From JAMLHH01 sp964653095 (lineage in GTDB: Bacteria; Bacteroidota; Bacteroidia; Chitinophagales; JADIYW01): 64,000 nucleotides of DNA. The position numbers and the translations under genes were made by a program. This document shows, in pieces, positions 15,961 to 25,272 of the stretch (position 1 is its first letter; each line of letters begins with the position of its first letter). The notes beneath the pieces were generated by a model that was not told where the DNA came from, did no database searches, and saw nothing but the letters and a program-made list of their open reading frames with translations. The stretch lies in NCBI GenBank assembly GCA_964653095.1, contig CAZZEH010000003.1:87344-151343 (forward strand). Direction: 5' to 3'.

Positions 15961-18900
15961 TCAGAACATCGCTCTTAGTGTAGCAGTACCTAAGTGGACA
16001 GCTTTTCCTTTGTCTCCTGTTTTTCGACCGTCGTAACTCAGACTAAGCTGCAGATTATTGGAAAGCGTTCGGTTGTACGCCGCATTCCAGAGATAATTTT
16101 TGCCGGGCTGCAATCCGTCCAAAATCTGATACGATTTCGAATTGCCCATTACGCCGTCATACTCAAACAGTACAAATGAGAACCTGGCTTCGATTGTTTG
16201 TTTGGATGCCTGACTGTACCTAAAATCAAAATTTAATTTATTGCCTTTTGCAAGTTCATTTCCCAATTCGGGAATATTTTTCTTCCTGTCGTATTCATAC
16301 CCTACAGAAGTCCGCATCGAACTTTTATGCACCCATGAAATCTCCGGTCTGATTTTATACACTCCGAGATGAAAATTATTGTTTTCCGAATATTCTGCCT
16401 GAGCGTAATTTTCTCCCTTCAGAAGCTTTAAGTTAAACGAAAATCCTTTGGCAAAATTCACATTGGATTCCAATGTCTGTTCCTGTTTTCGCCTCGTATC
16501 AAATCCATTGACCAGCATAGTTTTGTTCTGATTAAAAAACCAGGTGTAATTCAGATAATATCTTGCGTCACCCTGATTAAAATAAATGCTGTTTTTAAAA
16601 CCCGAATTCAAATTCAGGACATTCTCATCATCTGTATTCAGTATAAATGGGTTAAATGCCGAGACTTTCGCTCCTTTAAACGTTTTGCGCGTCAGTACGA
16701 TAGACGAGTTCAGATTAAAACGGGCTATAAACTTTTTAATCCCCTGCTCATTAAACCAGACCGCTTTGGGATTGAGTTGCAGTACCTGGTTATAGGTAAC
16801 CGTTCTCGCCTGAATATATTCATTGACATTCGTCAGTACCCGAACATAATTGGCACTATCGCTAAACTGAGACACTACAAATTCATCTAACTGCTGAATT
16901 CCGTCGCCGTTTTCATCAATCCATTTATAAATCCCCTGCCCGGCAGCCACCTCGAGATAAGTAAACTCCCGAACTCTTTCCTGTCCGCTGCCCAGTTCAT
17001 ACACCGAATTGAATCGAATGGCACCTCTTTTTATTCTGAATCCATATTCAGCCCTTCCAAGAAAATTTTTGTCTGATTCCAAATTAGATTTTATTGTATC
17101 GTGCACGGAAAGCTTTCTGTAAATAAAACTCAGGGACAAGTCCTGATTCTTAAGAGTATTGGCTCTTGTACGGAACTCAATGTCATGTCCCGAACTCAAA
17201 GGGGCAAACTCCTTGCCGTCCGGTGTTTTGTCCTGACGGAATTTGTATTTAATCTCTCCGGACATGACCAAAGTATCAGAAGTTTTAAAGCTTGCATAGA
17301 TATTGTTGTTGTAATATGCCGTAGTTTGTAAAGAATCTGTATCTGCGTTCCGCATTGCGTTGTACTCCGAATATCCGCCTGCAGAAATTGTCGTACCTTT
17401 CAGCCCGGCGAAACTCTTGCCTATATGCAGAGAAGGGCGCAAAAATGAAGTTCGGTACAGGCTGTCCTTGGACTGCATCCAACTCAGGTCGGCCTGTATA
17501 TCCCACAGTTTTTTATTATACCCCATTCTGAATGTTTGTTGGTTCCCTCTCAAAATATCTTGTCTGGTGAGGTGATTCCATCCGAGAGCAGTATTAAAAC
17601 CTTTATCCGAATTTTTTAGTTCGACCATTGTGGACAATACATGCTCCTGCACTTTTCGGGTATCCTGAATATTCCAGTCTCTGGAAAACTCTACTGCCCG
17701 ATACTGTTCGGGTGCCTGAAAGTTTTTACTTTTCAGTTCATATATAGCCTGTGAATTGAGTATCCAGTTATTTTTCCCGATAGAATCTGTCCTCAGAATT
17801 CTGTTGTACAGAGCCAGTCCCATATTTTCACGTTTATCGATAGAAGAAAATGTATTCGGATCCCGATTAGAATATGCCAGCTCTGTTTGAAGTCTGGTAT
17901 TATGTCGAATTTCATATTCTGCCCCCAGTACGGCATATTGATCCTTTTTGGGTGTAATGATTAATTCTACCGGTTCATAAGCCCCCTGAGGAATACCGTT
18001 AACAGGCGCAACCCAAGCATATACTCTTTGATTGAGCGTATTTTTTTCAGGATTATAATTTCCCATCCCCTCTCCCACATAACTGAAACGAAGGCTGTAA
18101 AGTGGAATGTCCGAACGGGTAGTATAGTAATACAGACTGTCATACAGGACACTGCCGATTAGCGTATCTTTCATCCCGTACTGAATTTCATTAACTGAGT
18201 ATTCTGTCGGTCGCACTCCGGAGACAATTGCTTTGTGAATATCGTTACCAATTCGCTTTAAAATATGTTCGGCCGTACTGTCTATATCAGATAAAATAGG
18301 TTTGTTTTTGGAATCCTGTTCGGAATAAAATTGCGTATAAAGTTTTAAACTTTTATAGGTAGCCTGATGAGAAGTATGTATTAAGGTTCGAAAGTAATTT
18401 TTGTCCGAATATTCAAATTCCACAATCAGTCGAATGTCTTTTGTAATCATAAAATTAGGTGTAAAAGTGAGTTCTCCGGTATTGTAATCCATCACATAGT
18501 CAAAATCTTCTCCCCGTTTCAGGAGCTTTCCGTCCGCATACACTCTCTCCGACCCTGCCAGAATGATTATATAAACTTCTCCGTTACTTCCCGTCAGTTT
18601 GTACGGCCCCTGATTCCCTTCGCTTCCATTAAACAGATTTCTTGAAAATTTCCCTTTGGCAACGGCAAAAGATGCGGAATGTGATGTGTTCCAGCCCTTT
18701 TTTAAATCAAAACCTGTTTGAAAACTGGCTCCCTGTAACTGTTTGTCAAATCGGATAAAATATTCATCCCGGCTCTGAATTCCGTAATCTCCGGCTACGA
18801 GTTTGTGCCGATCTTTTTTGACCTGAATATAGACCTTATCCAAATCATTAATTTGCTGCGTAGTACCTTCCGGCTGTATCGGAATATTATTGTCAGTCAG

Positions 18901-19461
18901 TGCCGCCAAAATTTCCAAATCACCGATTTTGCCCGATAACTGTAAATCCAAAGTAGAATTTACGGTCAAATCCTGGCTGTTTCCAAAAGAAATACCTCTG
19001 GCAAAAGCACCTGCATAATCCAACCCGCCAAAATCAAACGGATTTTCCTCCACCCCATAATTCGGATCATAGAAATAGGGATGCACAAAAGTGGTATCCA
19101 TCCAGGAATATCCGCCAAATTCTTTTTTTCGGTACACCGACTTTACGGAATAAGGAAATGCTCTGTACACAGCTTTTAACCGGACTCCTGTCCAAACAGG
19201 ATTGGTCATAAATATTCTGCCGGTAAACGCATCTGTATAATAATCAGCCGTCGGGACAATCGAATCGGAGTCCGCTATTTTTAAAATCAGTGTACTCGGA
19301 AGGATTCCGTTTGAGTCCAACTGAGTTCCTGCCGTATCTGCGGTGAAGATATTTTGACGAATATTACTGAGCCGGCTCAAATCTATTCCGCTCTCCTGTG
19401 CCAAACCGGATACCCGGCTGCAAAAAATAATCAGCGATAATATTCCAAGAACTCTCAGCAA
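15961..19461 (-). CDS. Large outer-membrane beta-barrel protein, function unknown
   Basis: The 1166-residue protein has a signal peptide (hydrophobic to about residue 21, VSGLAQ) and then long runs of alternating hydrophobic/aromatic and polar residues typical of outer-membrane barrels, ending in a short strand with terminal F (LGTATLRAMF), as barrel proteins do. A conserved-looking block lies near 205-345 (DLDKVYIQVKKDRHKLVAGD, YVMDYNTGELTFTPN), and an ENGDGIQQLDEF calcium-loop-like motif (DxNxDG type) near 850. No plug or TonB box is seen, so it is probably not a TonB receptor. I do not recognise a named family. It lies 72 bp after a second secreted-protein gene on the same strand. Confidence 0.7.
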   Translation of the reverse strand: MLRVLGILSLIIFCSRVSGLAQESGIDLSRLSNIRQNIFTADTAGTQLDSNGILPSTLILKIADSDSIVPTADYYTDAFTGRIFMTNPVWTGVRLKAVYRAFPYSVKSVYRKKEFGGYSWMDTTFVHPYFYDPNYGVEENPFDFGGLDYAGAFARGISFGNSQDLTVNSTLDLQLSGKIGDLEILAALTDNNIPIQPEGTTQQINDLDKVYIQVKKDRHKLVAGDYGIQSRDEYFIRFDKQLQGASFQTGFDLKKGWNTSHSASFAVAKGKFSRNLFNGSEGNQGPYKLTGSNGEVYIIILAGSERVYADGKLLKRGEDFDYVMDYNTGELTFTPNFMITKDIRLIVEFEYSDKNYFRTLIHTSHQATYKSLKLYTQFYSEQDSKNKPILSDIDSTAEHILKRIGNDIHKAIVSGVRPTEYSVNEIQYGMKDTLIGSVLYDSLYYYTTRSDIPLYSLRFSYVGEGMGNYNPEKNTLNQRVYAWVAPVNGIPQGAYEPVELIITPKKDQYAVLGAEYEIRHNTRLQTELAYSNRDPNTFSSIDKRENMGLALYNRILRTDSIGKNNWILNSQAIYELKSKNFQAPEQYRAVEFSRDWNIQDTRKVQEHVLSTMVELKNSDKGFNTALGWNHLTRQDILRGNQQTFRMGYNKKLWDIQADLSWMQSKDSLYRTSFLRPSLHIGKSFAGLKGTTISAGGYSEYNAMRNADTDSLQTTAYYNNNIYASFKTSDTLVMSGEIKYKFRQDKTPDGKEFAPLSSGHDIEFRTRANTLKNQDLSLSFIYRKLSVHDTIKSNLESDKNFLGRAEYGFRIKRGAIRFNSVYELGSGQERVREFTYLEVAAGQGIYKWIDENGDGIQQLDEFVVSQFSDSANYVRVLTNVNEYIQARTVTYNQVLQLNPKAVWFNEQGIKKFIARFNLNSSIVLTRKTFKGAKVSAFNPFILNTDDENVLNLNSGFKNSIYFNQGDARYYLNYTWFFNQNKTMLVNGFDTRRKQEQTLESNVNFAKGFSFNLKLLKGENYAQAEYSENNNFHLGVYKIRPEISWVHKSSMRTSVGYEYDRKKNIPELGNELAKGNKLNFDFRYSQASKQTIEARFSFVLFEYDGVMGNSKSYQILDGLQPGKNYLWNAAYNRTLSNNLQLSLSYDGRKTGDKGKAVHLGTATLRAMF

Positions 19462-19533
19462 AACTTTCCGGTATATCCGTTAAAAGTAAATATCCTTGGA
19501 ATATTGTCAAAATATGTCCTAAAGCCGAAGATT

Positions 19534-20412
19534 TTAGTCCGAACTTTGACTTTTCTTTCTTTTAAAAAGTATTCCGGCATTATTGGAAGTATCGGACCGG
19601 ATGGCCACTTCCTTTCTTACCCCGTATTCATAAAAATAGATTGCCGCCGTATTGGGCGGGATACTGCCGACATTATTCGCGTAAATTACCATGAGATGCT
19701 CTCTGCCTTCCGGGACCGGAATGACAATTTCCAATGGCTCGTAGGTCAGTCCGTGCTGTTTGACCATTAACGTCTTATCGTAAAAAATGGTGACGGTGTC
19801 ATTGTCTAACTGATTGTTGTCAATTACAAACAACGTAACAGAATCCGTCTCCACCTCAAATGTCTTCTGTACATCTACTAATCTCCCCTGAAAATACCGC
19901 ACCTTATCATCGGATTTCATGGACTGATTGGCATAACCTTTTACTTTAGTCAGGTGAAACTTTCCCGGCTTGCAATATTCTTTGCCACTAAAAACTTTAT
20001 TCGTAATCATTGCCGAATTGTGATTCTCCCACGTCCCGCTCATGACCCATTTATCGTTTTCGATATAGACTTTTGCCAAATATTCTTTGATACACCAAGG
20101 CGAACCGACGGTACCGCCATGCTCTTTCATCAGCGTAATATCTTCAAATGCAATATGATTGGAATCATGTGTGCCTTCTACATAAAACTCTGCAAAACTC
20201 CCGGTTCTGGAAACAATTTTAGCCGTACCAAACAGAGTCGTGTCAGTCTCATAATACACTTTTAACACTACGTCATACATCAGACTCTTATCACTCTGAG
20301 AGAGCAGTCCCCGCCACATCCCCTCAAAGGAATAATCTTCCTGTTCCTGAGCAAAAAGCGACACAGACAGAAAAATCGAAAGCGACAGTAATATGTATTG
20401 AGGTCTATTCAT
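19534..20412 (-). CDS. Secreted protein of unknown function
   Basis: The 292-residue product has a clear signal peptide (MNRPQYILLSLSIFLSVSLF, cleaved near AQEQ). It continues with a beta-rich domain at about 28-150 (FEGMWRGLLSQSDKSLMYDV, WVMSGTWEN), which resembles small beta-barrel ligand-binding folds, then a C-terminal beta domain near 165-270 (VDVQKTFEVETDSVTLFVID) and a basic tail (FKRKKSQSSD). I do not recognise the family. It lies upstream of the large barrel protein on the same strand, 72 bp apart, so the two may be co-transcribed. TACATTG at 20427-20421 resembles a -7 element close to the ATG. Confidence 0.65.
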   Translation of the reverse strand: MNRPQYILLSLSIFLSVSLFAQEQEDYSFEGMWRGLLSQSDKSLMYDVVLKVYYETDTTLFGTAKIVSRTGSFAEFYVEGTHDSNHIAFEDITLMKEHGGTVGSPWCIKEYLAKVYIENDKWVMSGTWENHNSAMITNKVFSGKEYCKPGKFHLTKVKGYANQSMKSDDKVRYFQGRLVDVQKTFEVETDSVTLFVIDNNQLDNDTVTIFYDKTLMVKQHGLTYEPLEIVIPVPEGREHLMVIYANNVGSIPPNTAAIYFYEYGVRKEVAIRSDTSNNAGILFKRKKSQSSD

Positions 20413-20664
20413 TCAGATTTCAATGTAGTTATATTAAAAAACATACCAAATTAATTCAAGGATAGAGCAAGATAAGAAACCTGATTCAAAACACGGCAAT
20501 TCTTACAGAAAACCGTTCGAATCCTTTCATTATCTGTTTTTTATTAAAATTTGACGGTAGTATCTGCTAAAATTTAATTTCAGGATTTTCACTCCCAAAA
20601 GTTATTCGGCAATAGCATTTTGTCAAAGGGGACTTACAATACAACACTTAATAGAAAAGTTTAA

Positions 20665-21519
20665 TTATCTCAATCCTATCCAGACTCTTTCTTCTTTGTC
20701 AAACAGCCAATAAGTCTCATTGGCATAAGAAAAATTTAATCCTTCATAAGCCTTTACACCTGCAGGAATTTTCAATTCCCGGGTTTTATATCCACTTTGA
20801 ATACTGTATAGTTCAATCTGCCTGTTTACATCATTTAAAAAGCCTATTTCAGCTCCCGATATTCCGGTATAGATAATAGTAGTATAGTTATAATCAATAG
20901 AAGGATCAAAATCCTCATCTTCAAATATGAGACTTAGAATTTCCATGTCTTCATATTCATCTTTTGCACCGAGAGCGATATAAATCGCCTTTTTGTCCCC
21001 CGTCTCATAGTCATAAGCAGATAAATTTTCGCTTTTTGCATTATAAAAATAAAGGATATTTTCTTTGTAATCAAAAGCACCCACAGATTGATCGGCCGGT
21101 TGATAACTTCCTTTACGGATTTCCTTAAGCTCTTTTGGGATACCCTTAGTATCTAATACGTATTCAAGCCAACCGATATCACCATGTCCATTTATCTGAA
21201 TTGCATCGCGCCCCGGATTATACCATATTCCCCGAATATCCGTCATGGTTTTTAGTTCCGGCGAGGATAATAATTTGCCTTTAGCATCAAAAACACTCAA
21301 TCCGAAATCTTCATTTCCGGCTATTGCCGCATAATACTTCTGTTGCCGGGGATGCCATGCTACTCCTGCTCCGTTTTTCCCGCTACTTTGCTCTTCCGGT
21401 ATTTTGAGTTCTATCACTTTTTTTAGCATCTTGGAATATCCCTCCTGAGCATTGATGCCGGTCTGAAAAATTAAAAAGGCAGCAAATAAAGCTAATATGC
21501 CCGAATGAAATACCTTCAT
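20665..21519 (-). CDS. Secreted beta-propeller-like protein of unknown function
   Basis: The 284-residue protein has a signal peptide (hydrophobic to about residue 24, TGINAQ). The rest consists of short beta-strand repeats: GVAWHPRQQKYYAAIAGN, LSVFDAKGKLLSS, VGAFDYKENILYFYNA, YEGLNFSYANETYWLFD, as in blade-type propellers (SMP-30 or NHL-like). No catalytic residues can be named. It stands alone with about 250 bp to the next gene. Confidence 0.65.
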   Translation of the reverse strand: MKVFHSGILALFAAFLIFQTGINAQEGYSKMLKKVIELKIPEEQSSGKNGAGVAWHPRQQKYYAAIAGNEDFGLSVFDAKGKLLSSPELKTMTDIRGIWYNPGRDAIQINGHGDIGWLEYVLDTKGIPKELKEIRKGSYQPADQSVGAFDYKENILYFYNAKSENLSAYDYETGDKKAIYIALGAKDEYEDMEILSLIFEDEDFDPSIDYNYTTIIYTGISGAEIGFLNDVNRQIELYSIQSGYKTRELKIPAGVKAYEGLNFSYANETYWLFDKEERVWIGLR

Positions 21520-21686
21520 TATTCCAATATTTTATAAACGAATATATATATAATACGTATGTAAAAGTCGCTGTACCTAAAAATTAACATCAAAATTTTC
21601 AGATGGAGACATTATTTCGGCACTCATTTTTTGTGATACCAATCAGAGTAAAATAAAAGCTTTAGTTTTATACAAATTCATATCTG

Positions 21687-22310
21687 ATGAAATCTTTTAA
21701 AGGTACCGGACAGACCGTATCGCATCACCGTATTTTAAACTATCTACGGAAAAATATTTTCAATATTCTGTTTTGGTTCGGTCTGATTTTTATTCTAATA
21801 AGTTCCGATGCAAAAACTTGGGTCATTCGGCAACTGGGACATACCGGTATTTTCAATGCGGGATTAGATAAAGAAGAAAAAGCTGCCGAAAACATGGCAC
21901 AATATGATTTTGATTTTTCGGACGAGGACGGAATTCTGCAAAACACCTCCGAATTGAGAGGAAAAGTTCTTTTTATCAATTTTTGGGCGTCCTGGTGTCC
22001 GCCCTGTCGTGCAGAATTTCCTTCTATAGAAAAGCTTTACCTTCAATTTGAAACGGATACTAATATCTGCTTCATCATGATTAATGAGGACAGAGAAGAG
22101 CAAAAAGGTATAGAATACCTGACAAAAGAAAGTCTGTCTGTTCCTTTTCACCGATTGCAATCTCATATACCCAACGAAATATACAACGGCGCTCTCCCTA
22201 CTACACTCGTAATCGATAAAAAAGGAAATATCAGGATGCGGCACACCGGATTTTCCAATTATGCTTCCGGGAAATTCATTTCCCAAATTCAAAACTTGGT
22301 AAAGGAATAG
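21687..22310 (+). CDS. TlpA-like membrane-anchored thioredoxin
   Basis: The 207-residue protein has one transmembrane helix at about 27-41 (NILFWFGLIFILISS) and an extracytoplasmic thioredoxin domain with the redox motif WASWCPPCRAEF near residue 110 and the cis-proline region ALPTTLVID near 173. Such proteins reduce disulfides in the periplasm, for instance during cytochrome c maturation or for envelope repair. No cytochrome biogenesis genes are nearby. The 125-bp gap to the next gene, with its own promoter, suggests it is monocistronic. Confidence 0.82.
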   Translation: MKSFKGTGQTVSHHRILNYLRKNIFNILFWFGLIFILISSDAKTWVIRQLGHTGIFNAGLDKEEKAAENMAQYDFDFSDEDGILQNTSELRGKVLFINFWASWCPPCRAEFPSIEKLYLQFETDTNICFIMINEDREEQKGIEYLTKESLSVPFHRLQSHIPNEIYNGALPTTLVIDKKGNIRMRHTGFSNYASGKFISQIQNLVKE

Positions 22311-22422
22311 ATTTTCAGGAATAAAATAACACGGTATCGAATTGAGACATAACCGCGTAAAAAGGTTAAAAATGATTTGAATGTTATTGCACCCGAATCT
22401 ATTAAAAGCATGAATTCTTTTA

Positions 22423-22430
22423 TATTTTTG
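22423..22430 (+). promoter_or_regulatory. -7 element of the glmU-like/tpiA/prmA gene train
   Basis: TATTTTTG is a perfect TAnnTTTG and ends 5 nt before the ATG at 22436, implying an mRNA with almost no leader. No -33 TTG is seen at the usual distance. Confidence 0.5.
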
Positions 22431-22435
22431 TTATT

Positions 22436-23644
22436 ATGGATAAGGCTCAGTTTATTCTGTTTGACGGTGATGAGAGAGACACTCTGCTCCCTTTCACATT
22501 TATTCGGTCAGTAGCCGATATCAGAATAGGAATTTTAAGAATCAGAGAAAAATGGGAAATCGCATTGGAAAGCAAATGCGGAGTTTTAACACAAAAATAC
22601 TTGCAGGAGCTATACTCCGTGCCTTATTCGGACAATCCGGTCTATATCAATGCCGCCATTCTCCCTGACAATAAAATAACGGATGCAGTTCAATCACTTC
22701 GTACCGGAGAAATTTTATACTCACAGGAAGGAGATATTCTCGCCTTAAAGCCGGAGAGTATTGTTGAAAATCCAAATAATTTAAAAGCTTTTTCGGATAA
22801 ACTCAAAAAAGTCATTTACGCACATAAATCGATATCATTAAAATACCCGTGGGATATTTTCACATATAATGCGACACAAATACAGGCAGACATTAAAGCT
22901 TTGCGGTTAGAACCAAACGGGCATATTTTTGAAAGAGACAACAAAGTTTCACATCCGGAAAATATATACGCAGAAGAAGGAGCTTCGGTACAGTGGGCCA
23001 TGCTCAATGCCGAAAAAGGACCCATTTACTTAGGCAAAGACTCTCTCGTAATGGAAGGAGCCATTCTAAAAGAAAACTTTGCACTCGGTGCACACTCCAC
23101 CGTAAAAATGGGAGCTAAAATGTATGGGGATACCACTGTAGGGCCTCACAGCAAGGTAGGTGGTGAGATTGGGAACTGTGTCATTTTTGGTTACAGCAAC
23201 AAAGGACACGATGGATATTTGGGAAATTCCGTTCTTGGCGAATGGTGCAATCTCGGAGCAGACACTAACAATTCCAATTTAAAGAACAATTATGGCACGG
23301 TAAAATCCTGGTCATATAAAGAGAGAAGTCAGGTCAGCACGGGATTACAGTTTTGTGGTCTCATGATGGGCGATCACTCTAAAAGCGGAATTAATACAAT
23401 GTTTAACACGGGAACTGTGGTGGGAGTTTTTGCCAATATATTTGGCGGAGATTTTCCCCCAAAGTTTATCCCCTCATTTTCATGGGGCGGCAATACCGGT
23501 CTGATTCCCTATGACTTTGACAAGGCTGTAGAGACAGCAAAAAGAGTCATGAGCAGAAGACACATGGAACTGAGTGATACAGAAAGAGAAATACTGCATA
23601 AAGTTTATAACGATACTGCGGTGTACAGAAATTTGGGAACTTAG
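22436..23644 (+). CDS. GlmU-related sugar nucleotidyltransferase/acyltransferase
   Basis: The 402-residue protein matches the Bacteroidota family described as a GlmU alternative. The short N-terminal nucleotidyltransferase-like region begins ILFDGDERDTLLPFTFIRSV, and the C-terminal left-handed beta-helix (about 185-350) has hexapeptide repeats (GAILKENFALGAHSTVKMGA, GNCVIFGYSNKGHDGYLGNS). In this phylum it is thought to make UDP-N-acetylglucosamine for peptidoglycan and lipopolysaccharide. It heads a gene train with tpiA 17 bp downstream. Exact activities were not shown from sequence; the N-terminal part is shorter than in classical GlmU. Confidence 0.8.
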   Translation: MDKAQFILFDGDERDTLLPFTFIRSVADIRIGILRIREKWEIALESKCGVLTQKYLQELYSVPYSDNPVYINAAILPDNKITDAVQSLRTGEILYSQEGDILALKPESIVENPNNLKAFSDKLKKVIYAHKSISLKYPWDIFTYNATQIQADIKALRLEPNGHIFERDNKVSHPENIYAEEGASVQWAMLNAEKGPIYLGKDSLVMEGAILKENFALGAHSTVKMGAKMYGDTTVGPHSKVGGEIGNCVIFGYSNKGHDGYLGNSVLGEWCNLGADTNNSNLKNNYGTVKSWSYKERSQVSTGLQFCGLMMGDHSKSGINTMFNTGTVVGVFANIFGGDFPPKFIPSFSWGGNTGLIPYDFDKAVETAKRVMSRRHMELSDTEREILHKVYNDTAVYRNLGT

Positions 23645-23661
23645 AAAATGAATATACAGAT

Positions 23662-24426
23662 ATGCGAAAAAAGATAGTGGCGGCGAATTGGAAAATGAAC
23701 AAAAACTCGAATGAAGTTGAGGAGTTTATCAGAGAATTAAAGAAGAGTGAAGCCCTGCCCAAACTCAATTCAGAAACAGAAGTCATTATAGCAGCACCTT
23801 ATATTTACCTTCAGGAGATAGTTCAAAATTTAAAAGAAATTCCTCACGTATTTATTGCAGCTCAGAACTGCCATCAGGAAAGCAAAGGTGCCTATACAGG
23901 AGAAATTTCTGCCGAACAACTCCAATCCATAGGAGTGACCCATGTGATTCTCGGACACAGTGAAAGGAGGCAGTACTTTAATGAATCCGACGAACTTATT
24001 CTGCAAAAAATTAAAGCTGCGCTAAATTCAAATCTGACTCCCGTATTCTGCTGCGGAGAGCCTTTGGAAGTCCGCAACGCAAATCAGTACAAGGCCTATA
24101 TACAGGCTCAATTAGACCAATCCGTCTTTCAGCTTGACAAAGCTGATTTTGAGAAAATTGTAGTGGCTTATGAACCTATCTGGGCTATCGGTACAGGCAA
24201 TACCGCTTCTTCAGAACAGGCTCAGGAAGTACACCGGATGATTCGGGAACTGATCGCCGAAAAATTTGGCACCGAAATCGCAGCACATACTACCATACTT
24301 TACGGAGGAAGCTGCAAACCATCCAATGCTTCTGAATTGTTTGGTCAGAAAGATGTGGACGGCGGTCTGATTGGAGGTGCTTCTTTAAAAGTAGCCGATT
24401 TTGAAAAAATTATTTTTGCGATTTAA
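23662..24426 (+). CDS. tpiA: Triosephosphate isomerase
   Basis: The 254-residue TIM barrel has the full set of catalytic landmarks: AANWKMNKNS (Lys), VILGHSERRQYF (His), AYEPIWAIGTG (Glu), and GGSCKPSNA with the phosphate-binding DGGLIGGASL. It interconverts dihydroxyacetone phosphate and glyceraldehyde 3-phosphate in glycolysis and gluconeogenesis. Length is normal. It lies 17 bp after the GlmU-like gene and a few bases before prmA. Confidence 0.97.
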   Translation: MRKKIVAANWKMNKNSNEVEEFIRELKKSEALPKLNSETEVIIAAPYIYLQEIVQNLKEIPHVFIAAQNCHQESKGAYTGEISAEQLQSIGVTHVILGHSERRQYFNESDELILQKIKAALNSNLTPVFCCGEPLEVRNANQYKAYIQAQLDQSVFQLDKADFEKIVVAYEPIWAIGTGNTASSEQAQEVHRMIRELIAEKFGTEIAAHTTILYGGSCKPSNASELFGQKDVDGGLIGGASLKVADFEKIIFAI

Positions 24427-24432
24427 ACAGTG

Positions 24433-25272
24433 ATGTCAAAACTAACAAAAGTTTATACGATACAGGTTCCTGAGAATCTGGAGGCGGATGATTTTGCCGA
24501 TCTTTTCAGTTGGGTAGAAAACGAAGGGATAGAAATCAGCGAGGATACCATAAAGATTTATTTTCTTCCGGAACAGGTCACCGAAGCGGAAGATTTTATT
24601 CAACAAATATGTTCAAAATATCAGGTGGAATATTCTGTCGAGCAGCTTGCCGATAAAAACTGGAATGAAGCCTGGGAACAAAGTTTTCAGCCTGTAAAAA
24701 TTCGCAATTTCGTCGGAGTGAGAGCTTCTTTCCACCCGCCATTCCGGGAGGTGAAATACGATATTATCATTAACCCGAAAATGTCTTTTGGAACCGGACA
24801 CCACGCCACTACCAAGCAAGTCATGGAACTGATGGAAAAAGCAGGTATTTACGGCAAGAAAGTTTTGGATTGCGGAAGCGGAACCGGTATTTTATCCATT
24901 CTTGCTACCAAAATGGGAGCGGACAAAGTCGTTGCAGTAGATAACGATGCCTGGTGCTACGAAAATCACCGAGAAAACAATAACCTCAATCACACAGATA
25001 CCCGTATTATTTTGGGCAGAATAGAAGATGTGGTTATTTACAATTTTGATATTATTCTGGCAAATATTCAGAAAAATTATCTGATGGAAAAAATGGGTGA
25101 ACTGTCCAAACGGATAGTGCCGGGAGGCGAACTAATTATCAGCGGCTTTTTTACCGAAGACAACAAAGAACTTTTGGACAAAGCCGAAACATATCAACTG
25201 ACTGCCAAATATGTCACAGAAATGGACGAATGGTCGTGCATTCTGCTTCATAAAAAGAACTTAAATGAATAA
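24433..25272 (+). CDS. prmA: Ribosomal protein L11 methyltransferase
   Basis: The 279-residue protein has an N-terminal substrate-recognition domain and a Rossmann methyltransferase domain with NPKMSFGTGHHATTKQVMEL, VLDCGSGTGILSILATKMGA (SAM motif I) and ILANIQKNYLMEKM in place of the NPPY-like motif. It trimethylates ribosomal protein L11. The ATG at 24433 directly follows a GTG at 24430, and either may be used. The 3' end overlaps the next gene by 8 bp. Confidence 0.92.
   Translation: MSKLTKVYTIQVPENLEADDFADLFSWVENEGIEISEDTIKIYFLPEQVTEAEDFIQQICSKYQVEYSVEQLADKNWNEAWEQSFQPVKIRNFVGVRASFHPPFREVKYDIIINPKMSFGTGHHATTKQVMELMEKAGIYGKKVLDCGSGTGILSILATKMGADKVVAVDNDAWCYENHRENNNLNHTDTRIILGRIEDVVIYNFDIILANIQKNYLMEKMGELSKRIVPGGELIISGFFTEDNKELLDKAETYQLTAKYVTEMDEWSCILLHKKNLNE

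Noticed and set aside
20505..20535. GTTCGAATCC, resembling a tRNA T-loop
   Set aside because: The flanking bases do not form the T-stem, and no anticodon or acceptor stems can be built around it.
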